This document shows, in pieces, positions 16,427-25,258 of a stretch of 50,780 nucleotides of DNA. Below the pieces are notes generated by a model. The model searched no databases, was not told the origin of the DNA, and was given only the letters and a program-made list of their open reading frames with translations. Numbering within the stretch: the first letter of the stretch is position 1; every line of letters begins with the position of its first letter. The DNA comes from Lachnospiraceae bacterium UBA3762. GTDB taxonomy: Bacteria > Bacillota > Clostridia > Lachnospirales > Lachnospiraceae. A program made the translations under genes and the position numbers. Location of the stretch: assembly GCA_002371615.1 (NCBI GenBank), contig DFGA01000001.1:1-50780 (forward strand), in the 5' to 3' direction.

Positions 16427-17620
16427 TTATTTTAGTTTTATTTCCTCCATTCCGTCTCCGTACAGCACAAGAAATCTGGTCCTGCTGTCTTCCGGGAAAA
16501 CAGCAACCGCTGATCTGCTAAAGCTTCCGTCGTATTTCTTAAGTCCTGACATATTGTATATTTGCCATGCTTCACTGTTATATATGATCATAATGTCCTT
16601 ATATAATGAGATATTTCCGTAGTCCATATCAAAGCCCTGTGTGGCTACAATATTTCCCTTATCGTCGTATATCTCGGCGATGTACTTGTTATTGCCTTCT
16701 TCGTCTTCGTATACGAGAGCTATCATACTCTCATTATGAAACACACTGTAAACTTCTTTTTCCAGCTCCTTCTCAAATATGCTCTCCGGCTTATCCGCTC
16801 CTTTATATATGGAAAACATATTGTCTCCGACTGCAAAACTTGTGTCTGAATTGATAAAATCCACATATGATACAACCGTGCCCGAATAATTATATCCGCT
16901 GACAAGGTTATCCACTTCATTCTGACCGACTGCCCCAAAATTGTAATATGCTACAGATGTTGACATTACGCCGCTGTCAACAAACAGGTATGATACCGCA
17001 AGTAGAACTCCATCCTCGGAAATATCTATACATACCGGATATCCGCTCTTTGACATGGTAGTTCTGTCACTTGCTATGTTTGTACCGTTTACATCATAGA
17101 GTTTTACCCATGTAACTTCGTTATCTTCAAGAACGACCGCTACATTTCCGTTTCCGGAAACGCAAAAACGCTTAAGAGGAGTAGACGTGTCAATGGTTCC
17201 CTGCAGTCCGGCACTGTTGTATATATAAATCGTTGTCCCCATATAATCGCCTATGGCAACATAATCAAGACACGTGTCAACAATGGGATTTTGCATTTCG
17301 AAAGTCTCGTTCCATATCATATCGTCTGATATATTAAAGGCAGATGCTCCGTCCTGACTGTATCTTAAAATATTATTACCGAATCTGACATATCTGGCAT
17401 TCGATGCCTCAGGATATGAGACACTGCGCAAAACATCCGTGTCGGTATACACCATTTTCCGGTAGTTGTAATAGGCGCTGGCAATAAGAGCGACAATTAT
17501 CGCAATACCGATCACAATACGGTACAGGATCGCTCTTCTGTGACGACGGATCTTCTGCTCAAAATCCTTTTGGGTCTTTTCGTATTTATCTTTTAATGTT
17601 TCGTTTATTTCTCCGGCCAT
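16427..17620 (-). CDS. DUF5711-like membrane-anchored beta-propeller-type protein, unknown function
   Basis: This 397-aa protein has a charged cytoplasmic N-terminus (about 1-28) and one transmembrane helix (about 30-50). A long extracellular region of repeated short beta strands follows, with phrases such as GNNILRYSQDGASAFNI, CVSGNGNVAVVLED and IDISEDGVLLAVSYLFVD, reminiscent of a seven-bladed propeller. I recognise the pattern of DUF5711 proteins of Clostridia, which have no assigned activity. It lies between the PMI-ROK fusion gene (16-bp overlap) and cvpA (1-bp gap). The operon context suggests an envelope role, but no catalytic motif is visible. Confidence 0.7.
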   Translation of the reverse strand: MAGEINETLKDKYEKTQKDFEQKIRRHRRAILYRIVIGIAIIVALIASAYYNYRKMVYTDTDVLRSVSYPEASNARYVRFGNNILRYSQDGASAFNISDDMIWNETFEMQNPIVDTCLDYVAIGDYMGTTIYIYNSAGLQGTIDTSTPLKRFCVSGNGNVAVVLEDNEVTWVKLYDVNGTNIASDRTTMSKSGYPVCIDISEDGVLLAVSYLFVDSGVMSTSVAYYNFGAVGQNEVDNLVSGYNYSGTVVSYVDFINSDTSFAVGDNMFSIYKGADKPESIFEKELEKEVYSVFHNESMIALVYEDEEGNNKYIAEIYDDKGNIVATQGFDMDYGNISLYKDIMIIYNSEAWQIYNMSGLKKYDGSFSRSAVAVFPEDSRTRFLVLYGDGMEEIKLK

Positions 17621-19359
17621 TTACTCTCTATCCGCGCAAGCACACCAAGCTGAACTGCTCCCATTATGCTTTGATCGTCACCCAGTGATGCCGGTACTAC
17701 AAACTCATCTATATTTTTCAGTTCCTTTGTGCGTATGTAGCCTGCAAGTTTCTCCAGAAGCTTTTGTCTGATGAGAGGAAAAAGCTGAAGCTGGTGCATA
17801 ACTCCTCCCCCCAGTATGATTTTTCTCGGAGCTATCGTCAGAACCATAACCATCAGCCCTTGAGCGATGTAATCAGCTTCCATATCCCAGACTTCCTGCC
17901 TGTCGGTAAGCTCTTCAGCTGATTTTCCCCATCTGCCTTCTATTGCGGGCCCTGATGCCAGGCTTTCAAAGCATGAGGGGTGGAACGGACAGCTTCCTTT
18001 ATAATCATCATCCGGCACTCTTGAGACAAGAATGTGTCCGAACTCGGGATGACCCATTCCGTGAACCAGTTGTCCGTTTACGGCCATTCCGGCTCCGATT
18101 CCGTTTCCGATTGTTACATATCCTACATTATCGATATTTCTGGCACACCCGAATGTCATTTCTCCGAGACACGCTCCGTTCGCGCGGGTATCAATCTTGA
18201 TTGGCACGCTCAAAGCATTCTCAAGTACCGTTTTTATCGGATAATTCTGCCATGACAGTTTTGGAGACTCAAGAATGGAACCATAGGTTTCCGAATCGGG
18301 ATTAACGTCAACCGGTCCGAATGATCCTATCCCGAGAGCACATATTTCTTTATCCTTAAAGTAATCTATTATTTTCGGTATTGAATCATCGGGAGTGGTT
18401 GTCGCAAATGACTGTCTGTCTATTATCGTACCGTCGGCGTAACCGAGTGCACATACCATTCTTGTTCCGCCGGCCTCCAGTCCTCCGTACAGCTTCGGAA
18501 GTCTCGTCACCATAACCGTAAGTCTTCCGAAAATGGTGAAATCCCCGTATCCGCCGGACACTATAAACGACTCTCCTGCCTTAATCTTACGTCCGTCTAT
18601 TCCGCCTTCTCCGTCGAGGACGGATATGATCATAAACGTATCGCTCTTTTCAAAATCTTTCGAGCCTGATATCTCTATCTTATCAACTTCATAATACCTG
18701 CATGAGACAAGTCTTCCGGGAATGCCGTTTGTGTAGCAGTTTGCGTCCCTGTGCGGAATCATCATGACATCCAGGCTTTTATCAACATGAAGTTCTCTCT
18801 TGCTGCCGTCAACGATCCTGTCATAATCGTGAAGTCTGTAAGTAATGTCGGAGCTCTTCTGAATCTCCATTATCATTGTATCCTGCTTGATCGCATGAAC
18901 CGTTCCGGGAATGATCTGGAAGAAATCCCCCTTTTTTACCGGGATCTCTCTCAAAAAATCATCCCACTGACCTTTGTTGACCATGCTCTCGGCCTCTTCC
19001 CTTGTCCGGGCGTTATGTCCGATGATAATGGAACCGTCTCTGTCACAGTCCATAACATACCAGCACTCCGTTTTACCCGAGGCACCGTTTTCATTTTCAA
19101 ATGCATAATCATTATCCGGATGTACCTGAATGCTGAGGGAATCCCTTGCATCTATAACTTTGACAATAAACGGAAAATCACCCTCCGTTTCTACTCCGAA
19201 CACTTCTTTGTTACTGCTCCAGACTTCCGACAGGTGCATTCCGTCAAAGCGCCCTCCTTTGACAAGACAATCGCCGTTCTCATGCGCGCTTACGGTCCAG
19301 TATTCCTTTCCCCATATGAGCTTTTTAACAACAGGCTCAAGGAAGATAAGCTCTCTCAT
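17605..19359 (-). CDS. Fusion of class I mannose-6-phosphate isomerase and a ROK-family sugar kinase domain
   Basis: Residues 1-288 of this 584-aa protein are a short-type phosphomannose isomerase. The zinc ligands Gln78 and His80 (SIQVHPDND), Glu98 (KTECWYV) and His155 (PGTVHAI) are all present. Residues 291-584 are a ROK domain of the fructokinase branch: YGGLEAGGTR (phosphate loop), GIGSFGPVDV, TIGNGIGAG, and the zinc motif FGH...CPFHPSCFE. The usual catalytic Asp of ROK kinases (consensus D-T-D-x-N-x-A) is Arg392 here (IDTRANGACLGE), which puts kinase activity in doubt. Both domains handle hexose phosphates at the fructose-6-phosphate node. The fusion heads an operon with the DUF5711-like gene and cvpA. 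Confidence 0.88.
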   Translation of the reverse strand: MRELIFLEPVVKKLIWGKEYWTVSAHENGDCLVKGGRFDGMHLSEVWSSNKEVFGVETEGDFPFIVKVIDARDSLSIQVHPDNDYAFENENGASGKTECWYVMDCDRDGSIIIGHNARTREEAESMVNKGQWDDFLREIPVKKGDFFQIIPGTVHAIKQDTMIMEIQKSSDITYRLHDYDRIVDGSKRELHVDKSLDVMMIPHRDANCYTNGIPGRLVSCRYYEVDKIEISGSKDFEKSDTFMIISVLDGEGGIDGRKIKAGESFIVSGGYGDFTIFGRLTVMVTRLPKLYGGLEAGGTRMVCALGYADGTIIDRQSFATTTPDDSIPKIIDYFKDKEICALGIGSFGPVDVNPDSETYGSILESPKLSWQNYPIKTVLENALSVPIKIDTRANGACLGEMTFGCARNIDNVGYVTIGNGIGAGMAVNGQLVHGMGHPEFGHILVSRVPDDDYKGSCPFHPSCFESLASGPAIEGRWGKSAEELTDRQEVWDMEADYIAQGLMVMVLTIAPRKIILGGGVMHQLQLFPLIRQKLLEKLAGYIRTKELKNIDEFVVPASLGDDQSIMGAVQLGVLARIESKWPEK

Positions 19360-19379
19360 ACAATAACCTTTCAGACTAT

Positions 19380-19425
19380 GAAACTAACAGTAAATGTCCC
19401 GTATGGAATACCATACAGGACATTT
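19380..19425 (-). terminator. Intrinsic terminator after the split transketolase genes
   Basis: Arms AAATGTCC (19392-19399) and GGACATTT (19418-19425) extend through GTATGG/CCATAC. The single mismatch is a G-U pair only on the minus strand. The tail is modest (ACTGTTAGTTTC). It lies directly after the transketolase C-terminal subunit stop. Confidence 0.7.
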
Positions 19426-19437
19426 GATCATCTGATA

Positions 19438-20379
19438 CTATTTAACAAACTTTTTAACCTGATCGTATATTCCTTCGGCATCAAGCAGATATTTGTGAAG
19501 CAGCTGTGCAGCGGTTCCGCTTTCTCCGAATACATCCCTCATTCCGATCTTGAATACCGGCGTGGGGAGCTTCTCCGATAATACATCACATACCGCACTT
19601 CCTAATCCGCCTATTATCGAGTGTTCCTCGGCAGTAACGACTTTTCCGGTTTTCTTCGCCGTCTTGAGGATCAGTTCCTCATCGAGAGGTTTGATCGTAT
19701 GTATGTTAATAACTTCCGCGTCAATTCCATCCTTTGCAAGCATCTCGGCAGCTTCGATCGATGCGGGAACGGTAATTCCGGTAGCAATTATGGAAACATC
19801 CTTGCCTTCACGAAGAACTATTCCCTTTCCCATCTCAAACTTGTAAGTCTTCTCATCGTTAAATACAGGTACGGCAGCACGTCCGAATCTCATGTAAACG
19901 GGACCGACATACTCATACGCTGCCCTGACAGCAGCTCTGGCCTCAACATCATCTGCCGGATTGATGATCACCATTCCCGGAATAGTTCTCATAAGAGCAA
20001 TGTCCTCGTTACACTGATGCGATGCTCCGTCTTCTCCGACTGATACTCCGGCATGTGTTGCTCCGATCTTCACATTAAGGTGAGGATATCCGATTGAATT
20101 ACGAACCTGTTCAAAAGCTCTTCCCGCTGAGAACATAGCAAATGAACTTGCAAACGGAACTTTTCCCGTTGCGGCAAGTCCGGCAGCAATACAGGTCATG
20201 TTTGATTCTGCAATACCGCAGTTAATATGTTTATCAGGATGAGCCTTGGCAAATACTCCCGTCATGGTAGCTGCAGCAAGGTCAGCCGTTAATACAACAA
20301 GGTCATCTTTTTCATTGCCGAGCTCAACAAGCGCATTACCGTAGCTGGCTCTGGTTGCAATCTTTTCTACTTCTGACAT
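19438..20379 (-). CDS. Transketolase, C-terminal subunit
   Basis: The 313-aa protein contains the pyrimidine-binding and C-terminal domains of transketolase. Visible motifs are GIAESNMTCIAAGLA (about 56, with the catalytic Glu), SVGEDGASHQCNEDIALMR (about 113), YMRFGRAAVP (about 161) and VTAEEHSIIGGLG (about 247). The subunit is complete for split transketolases. It works with the subunit encoded directly upstream (13-bp overlap) in the non-oxidative pentose phosphate pathway, moving two-carbon units between xylulose-5-phosphate and aldose phosphates. AGGTGA lies 8 nt before the ATG. Confidence 0.95.
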   Translation of the reverse strand: MSEVEKIATRASYGNALVELGNEKDDLVVLTADLAAATMTGVFAKAHPDKHINCGIAESNMTCIAAGLAATGKVPFASSFAMFSAGRAFEQVRNSIGYPHLNVKIGATHAGVSVGEDGASHQCNEDIALMRTIPGMVIINPADDVEARAAVRAAYEYVGPVYMRFGRAAVPVFNDEKTYKFEMGKGIVLREGKDVSIIATGITVPASIEAAEMLAKDGIDAEVINIHTIKPLDEELILKTAKKTGKVVTAEEHSIIGGLGSAVCDVLSEKLPTPVFKIGMRDVFGESGTAAQLLHKYLLDAEGIYDQVKKFVK

Positions 20380-21203
20380 AATGCTTCACCTACTTTCTTA
20401 AGATCTTCCATGGCGATTTCGTACTGCTCATCATTAGGAGCCTTTCCGTGCCATCCCGCCTGATTTTCCATGAATGAAACCCCTTTTCCTTTTATGGACT
20501 TCATAATGATGGCGGTCGGCATACCTTTTGTTTCTTTGGCTTCGGCAAATGCTGCTCTGATCTGGTCAAAATCATGAGCATCAATATTGATCACATGGAA
20601 ATTGAATGCTTCAAATTTCTTGTCGATAGGGTAAGGATTACATACATCCTCGATCTTACCGTCGATCTGGAGTCCATTGTTATCTACGATAACAACAAGG
20701 TTATCAAGATGCTTATGTCCGGCAAACATTGATGCTTCCCAAACCTGACCTTCCGCAAGTTCCCCGTCGCCGAGAAGAGTATATACACGGTATGAATCGT
20801 TTGAAAGCTTTGCGGATAAGGCCATTCCTACTGCCACGGATATGCCCTGTCCAAGCGAACCGCTTGACATATCAACACCGGGGGTATGCTGCATGCACGG
20901 ATGTCCCTGAAGATGAGAGCCGAGTTTTCTAAGAGTTGTAAGCTCCTCGACAGGAAAATATCCTCTTTGCGCAAGAGCGGAATACAGAGCCGGTGCACAG
21001 TGTCCTTTTGAAAGGACAAATCTGTCCCTGTCAGCCTTTTGGGGGTCTTTGGGATCAATGTTCATTTCCTCAAAATATAGATAGGTCATTAAATCCGCAC
21101 AGGATAATGATCCGCCGGGGTGTCCGGCCTTGGCTGAATGAACAGCCGTAACAATACCTTTACGGACTTCATTAGCCGTTTTTGCCAAATCCAAATTGTT
21201 CAT
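20367..21203 (-). CDS. Transketolase, N-terminal (thiamine diphosphate-binding) subunit
   Basis: The 278-aa protein matches the first third of full-length transketolase. It shows AKAGHPGGSLSCADL (about 24), DRFVLSKGHCAPALY (about 63) and the thiamine diphosphate motif GDGELAEGQVWEASM (about 144), with IVDNNGLQIDG completing the cofactor site. A split N subunit is normal in many Firmicutes and archaea. AAAGGA precedes the ATG by about 8 nt. It overlaps the C subunit gene by 13 bp, giving a coupled heterodimer. Confidence 0.95.
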   Translation of the reverse strand: MNNLDLAKTANEVRKGIVTAVHSAKAGHPGGSLSCADLMTYLYFEEMNIDPKDPQKADRDRFVLSKGHCAPALYSALAQRGYFPVEELTTLRKLGSHLQGHPCMQHTPGVDMSSGSLGQGISVAVGMALSAKLSNDSYRVYTLLGDGELAEGQVWEASMFAGHKHLDNLVVIVDNNGLQIDGKIEDVCNPYPIDKKFEAFNFHVINIDAHDFDQIRAAFAEAKETKGMPTAIIMKSIKGKGVSFMENQAGWHGKAPNDEQYEIAMEDLKKVGEALCQK

Positions 21204-21267
21204 AGCTTTTTCCTTTCTGTTTTATAAAAAATACTTTCTATATCTTATCATTAAACACGTTATAAAT

Positions 21268-23097
21268 CTATTTAGTTTTCCATAATTCATCGTCTTCTAC
21301 GGAATAATAATATGAATTAACCGGTAGAAGCGTCCTGTTGCGGATCTCAAATGCCTCCCAGATAACACCTGCACTGGCGACCGGTACATGGAACTTTCCG
21401 ATCAGTCCCTCACTGCTGTACACATCTGCATAGGCTCCGCTTCCTGTCATGTTATATGACATCGAATCTCCCGAAGTAATGCTTCCGAAATCCGTAACAT
21501 AAAACCTGTAATCATCATCTCCGGCACTGTCTATAGTAACACATTCTGCAGTTGTAAGCCCGAGGCTGTCAACCGATGATCTTAAAATACGTGACCGGTT
21601 GGATGATATTGCCATTGAATTAAGGTCAAGAGGTGCCGATTCCCATGAAACCGCCACGCGATAGGTGTCTGACTCAACATCCGGCATTGCAAATCCAACC
21701 GCATACTGATGGTCAAGTCTTACGATTACCGAAAGATACAATGTTTCATATCCGCCTTTTGAAATCTCGGCCGTGTAGCTTCCGGAACGCATCTCGACAG
21801 AAGCGGTACCGTTATCATCCAGAGCTCCTGTCTGCATTACTTCTCCCGTCCTGTTATTGAGACCTCTTCGGATCATTATCCCGGCCCCGGAAAGAGGTTT
21901 GTTCGGATCGGAAGCATCTCTTACAACAAACTGGACGGGATAGTTTACCGCATTGTTTTCATATCCGAGATAAATTGGCTCCACAGCATATTTCCCGGAT
22001 CCGAATTTCGCTGTAATTCCAAACACACCGACTTCGTTTAGTGTTTCTTTGCTTGCATATGCACGAAATGATTCATCGTCGGCACAGTCGATAGACACTT
22101 TATAGAATCCGTCTCCGTCCGTTATGGTTTCGGCAACTGTTTCCCCATTACTCTCGGATTCGATCACAATTTTCGCATCCTCGACCGGCATTGAGAATTC
22201 ATCCATTACATATCCGTATAGCAGCTCCGTCTCTTTGATCGAAGGGGCAACATTGTATACCGTATATGCACGATTGATCATATCCTTTTCAAGATAATCA
22301 TATTGTTCCACAGTTCCCTTGCTGTATGTATCAATGTCGGATAGAACATACTCTGTGGCACTGCCCCCTTCACAATAAATATAACGAACCAGGCAGTCTT
22401 TTCTGAAATAATATCTTGACTCTATATCCGATGAAGAAGGATTGATCGGCTTGTCTACATATGTTTTGTATTCGGAAATATAATTAATATTTCCGTTATC
22501 ATAGTAGTAATTGAATATTCTTAATACATCACCGCTGCTTTCAATCTCTGTGATTTTCTCCACCAGCTTGCTTTGCGGATCAGTATACACCTTATATTCG
22601 GACGTCTTATTATCCTTAAGGCTTACCGAAACACGTTTATACTCATATGTGTTAACGGGTGCGGATGCACTGTCCTTAACATTTTCGATCCTTGAGAATA
22701 CCGAATCCTTCCATTTAAGGTCAGTATTTCTTTTGCCGGGTTTAAAATGAACTACCGAATAATCCACTACTCCGGAATCAGGATCAATTAGCTCCTCAGG
22801 GGGAATCTCATGATCTGTTTCCGAAGTATCTTCTTCCTCAGCTTCAGGTTTGGGTTCAGGTGTAGGAGTTGGCTTGCTTTCAACTTCTTCTGTTACTTCA
22901 TCGGTCTGCTGTTCTTTTGCCTGTGCAACTTTATTATCATGATTTCTGAATATTGCCTTAACACCGACATAAGAGCCTGTCAGAACACCAACAAGAACCA
23001 TTGAGTAGATAACAACTCCTATTATGGTTACCGTTATCCTGTCCCTGTTTTTCTTTTCTTTTCGGTATTGCTTTTCTTTGTCACTGTTGATAAACAT
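21268..23097 (-). CDS. Membrane-anchored surface protein with carboxypeptidase-regulatory-like domains, unknown function
   Basis: This 609-aa protein has a charged N-terminus and one transmembrane helix (about 21-45). An acidic Pro/Glu/Thr-rich linker with the spacer PTPTPEPKPEAEEE follows (about 70-100), then a long extracellular part. Residues 315-400 and 400-470 look like two beta-sandwich domains of the CarboxypepD_reg/Cna-B kind (GYVMDEFSMPVEDAKIVIES, then TDGDGFYKVSI; KPLSGAGIMIRRG, then DDNGTASVEMRSGSYTAEI). I recognise no enzyme motif and no LPXTG anchor. It lies 64 bp before the transketolase genes and 22 bp after galM. A structural or cell-envelope role is only a guess. Confidence 0.7.
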   Translation of the reverse strand: MFINSDKEKQYRKEKKNRDRITVTIIGVVIYSMVLVGVLTGSYVGVKAIFRNHDNKVAQAKEQQTDEVTEEVESKPTPTPEPKPEAEEEDTSETDHEIPPEELIDPDSGVVDYSVVHFKPGKRNTDLKWKDSVFSRIENVKDSASAPVNTYEYKRVSVSLKDNKTSEYKVYTDPQSKLVEKITEIESSGDVLRIFNYYYDNGNINYISEYKTYVDKPINPSSSDIESRYYFRKDCLVRYIYCEGGSATEYVLSDIDTYSKGTVEQYDYLEKDMINRAYTVYNVAPSIKETELLYGYVMDEFSMPVEDAKIVIESESNGETVAETITDGDGFYKVSIDCADDESFRAYASKETLNEVGVFGITAKFGSGKYAVEPIYLGYENNAVNYPVQFVVRDASDPNKPLSGAGIMIRRGLNNRTGEVMQTGALDDNGTASVEMRSGSYTAEISKGGYETLYLSVIVRLDHQYAVGFAMPDVESDTYRVAVSWESAPLDLNSMAISSNRSRILRSSVDSLGLTTAECVTIDSAGDDDYRFYVTDFGSITSGDSMSYNMTGSGAYADVYSSEGLIGKFHVPVASAGVIWEAFEIRNRTLLPVNSYYYSVEDDELWKTK

Positions 23098-23119
23098 CTA
23101 TACTCTTTCAATCGCCCGG

Positions 23120-24154
23120 TCAGCTAAATTTATATATCGTTTTTGTTTTGTATTTTTGTCCCTTATCAAATATGGGATGCTCAAATGCCGGATCATTTGC
23201 ACTGTTCGGGAAATACTGGGTTTCAAGACAGAATCCTTCGCGCACATTGTATGTTACTCCACCCTTTCCTCCCTGCGGAGCTATACAGTTTCCGGCATAG
23301 AACTGAACACCGGGCAGATCGGAGAATACTTCCATTTTTCTTCCGTCACATTCGGCCGTTGCTATAAGTCTTGAACTCTTATCATATCCGTCAACAACAT
23401 AGTTGTGATCGTATCCCTTTACCAGCTTTAACTGTTCAAAATCAGCCTCGATATCCTGTCCGATAGTTTTTGCCGTAGTAAAGTCCATAACCGTTCCTTT
23501 GACGGATTCGATTTTTCCGGTAGGGATCGCACCCTCAACAACCGGGGTATAATTCGATGCGTTAATCATAAGCATTGTATTTTCAATTGATCCCGAATCA
23601 TGTCCCGAAAGATTGAAATATGTATGGTTCGTCATGTTGATAAGTGTTTTCTTATCACTTACACCGTCATAATCGATCTCAATCGCATTATCATCCGTAA
23701 GCGTGTAGGTAACACAAATATCGAGGTTTCCGGGGAAGCCGTTTTCCATATCAGGTGAATGATATGAGAATTTAACGAAGTTATCGCCTTCTTCCACATC
23801 CCACAATACCTTATGCATTCCTTTGTGGAAATCCGAGTGAAGGTTGTTTTCATTGTCATTAACAGCCAGTTTGTATTCCGTACCGTCTATAGTAAACTTT
23901 GCATTTGCTGTCCTGTTTGCGCATCTTCCGACGGTAGCTCCGAAGAAACTTGCATTTACGAGGTATTCTTCTCCGGAATCAAATCCGAGTATAATATCTT
24001 TATATTCACCTTTGTCATTCGGAACAACAAGATTTACAAGGCACGCTCCGAGATTTGTAACAGCCGCCTCCATTCCGTTTTTGTTCCTGATCGTATAAAG
24101 CTTGATATCCTTACTTAACTGTGTTTTTCCAAATTGTGATACAGTAACTCCCAT
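23120..24154 (-). CDS. galM: Aldose 1-epimerase (galactose mutarotase)
   Basis: The 344-aa protein has the family's usual length and motifs: NKNGMEAAVTNLGACLVNL (about 25), GRCANRTANAKF (about 76), NLHSDFHKG (about 102), NMTNHTYFNLSG (about 172, catalytic His) and the C-terminal GFCLETQYFPNSAN (about 310, catalytic Glu). It interconverts alpha and beta anomers of aldoses in the cytoplasm, feeding sugars taken up by systems such as the ABC transporter here. AAGGAGAG lies 6 nt before the ATG. The surface-protein gene follows after 22 bp, so co-transcription is likely. Confidence 0.95.
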   Translation of the reverse strand: MGVTVSQFGKTQLSKDIKLYTIRNKNGMEAAVTNLGACLVNLVVPNDKGEYKDIILGFDSGEEYLVNASFFGATVGRCANRTANAKFTIDGTEYKLAVNDNENNLHSDFHKGMHKVLWDVEEGDNFVKFSYHSPDMENGFPGNLDICVTYTLTDDNAIEIDYDGVSDKKTLINMTNHTYFNLSGHDSGSIENTMLMINASNYTPVVEGAIPTGKIESVKGTVMDFTTAKTIGQDIEADFEQLKLVKGYDHNYVVDGYDKSSRLIATAECDGRKMEVFSDLPGVQFYAGNCIAPQGGKGGVTYNVREGFCLETQYFPNSANDPAFEHPIFDKGQKYKTKTIYKFS

Positions 24155-24197
24155 GATTTTCTCTCCTTTTTGTGTTATTTGCCTGTCTGTATATCAT

Positions 24198-24794
24198 CTA
24201 CAGCTCAACTCTTGCGTCAAGTGCGCGAGATAAAGTAACCTCATCAATGTATTCCAGTTCTCCGCCGACCGGAACTCCGCTGGCGATCCTCGTAACTTTA
24301 ATACCTGTCGGTTTTATAAGTTTGCTTATGTACATCGCGGTAGTTTCACCTTCGATACTCGAATTGGTTGCGATAATAACTTCATCAACATCTTTCTGCA
24401 ATCTCTTTATAAGTTCGGCAAGTCTGATATCCGAAGGACCTATTCCCATACTTGGATTGATCGCTCCGTGAAGTACATGATATACGCCATCGTATTTATG
24501 AGTTTTCTCATATGCGGTCATATCCCTGGTGTTTTCAACCACCATGATCTGCTTGTGGTTTCTGGCAGCATCGGCACATACCGGACATACTTCACGATCG
24601 GTCAGTGTAAAGCATTCTGTGCAGTATCTGATGTTCTCTCTTGCCTGTGTCATGGCATTTGCAAGCTTCTCAACCTGCTCCTTGGGCATGTTGATTATAT
24701 GGAAAGCCAGCCTCTGTGCTGATTTATTCCCGATACCCGGCAATACGGCAAGTTCTGCTATAAGCCTGTTTATATAGCCGCTGTACAGATCCAT
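24198..24794 (-). CDS. recR: Recombination mediator protein RecR
   Basis: This 198-aa protein is full length. The N-terminal helix-hairpin-helix (LPGIGNKSAQRLAFHII, about 18-34) is followed by a four-cysteine zinc finger (CTECFTLTDREVCPVC, about 58-73) and a Toprim domain (VVENTRDMTAYEKT, about 85, through SIEGETTAMYI). RecR acts with RecO, and sometimes RecF, to load RecA at single-stranded gaps. It is third in the conserved order dnaX, ybaB, recR; a palindromic repeat separates it from ybaB. Confidence 0.96.
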   Translation of the reverse strand: MDLYSGYINRLIAELAVLPGIGNKSAQRLAFHIINMPKEQVEKLANAMTQARENIRYCTECFTLTDREVCPVCADAARNHKQIMVVENTRDMTAYEKTHKYDGVYHVLHGAINPSMGIGPSDIRLAELIKRLQKDVDEVIIATNSSIEGETTAMYISKLIKPTGIKVTRIASGVPVGGELEYIDEVTLSRALDARVEL

Positions 24795-24823
24795 CCCCTA
24801 TTTACTCCCTTTCCGTCTGCCTT

Positions 24824-24880
24824 GCCACTCGCCGTGGCGGCATCCCATATCAAAGATATGGGATAGGCGACTCCTCGCAA
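24824..24880. repeat. REP-like palindromic repeat, copy C
   Basis: It contains GCCAC/GTGGC (24824-24838) and the perfect 10-bp hairpin ATCCCATATC/GATATGGGAT (24842-24864). The reverse complement starts GTTGCGAGG, similar to GTTGTGAGG in copy D, so it seems a divergent member of the same family. It fills the gap between ybaB and recR. Confidence 0.6.
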
Positions 24881-24883
24881 CAT

Positions 24884-25231
24884 TTAAAACGGCAGCGCTC
24901 CTCCGAGTCCGCCCGTAAGTTTTCCCATACTTTGCGAACTCTCTTCTTCAACCATTCGAAGCGCTTCATTAACCGCTGCCATTACAAGGTCTTCCAGCGT
25001 TTCGATATCATCCGGATCAACCGCTTCTTCCGAAAGTTTGATCTTCGTTATCTCCCTTTTTCCGGTAATGGTTACCTCAACGGCTCCACCTCCGGCTTTT
25101 GCGGTAAACTCTTTTTCTTCAAGCTCTTTCTGGCTCTCCTCCATCTGACGCTGCATCTTCTGCGCCTGTTTCATCAGATTTGCCATATTCCCCGGCATTC
25201 CTCCTCCGGGAAACCCACCTCTTTTTGCCAT
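24884..25231 (-). CDS. YbaB/EbfC family nucleoid-associated protein
   Basis: The 115-aa protein has the Gly/Met-rich start typical of Firmicute YbaB (GGFPGGGMPGNMANLMKQA), then a long helix (MQRQMEESQKELEEKEFTA) and the core EVTITGKREITKIKLSEEAVD. It is a small homodimeric DNA-binding protein almost always found between dnaX and recR, as here. TAGGAGAT precedes the ATG by about 7 nt. The gap from dnaX is 27 bp. Confidence 0.94.
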   Translation of the reverse strand: MAKRGGFPGGGMPGNMANLMKQAQKMQRQMEESQKELEEKEFTAKAGGGAVEVTITGKREITKIKLSEEAVDPDDIETLEDLVMAAVNEALRMVEEESSQSMGKLTGGLGGALPF

Positions 25232-25258
25232 GTCTGATCTCCTATCTTAAATATAATC

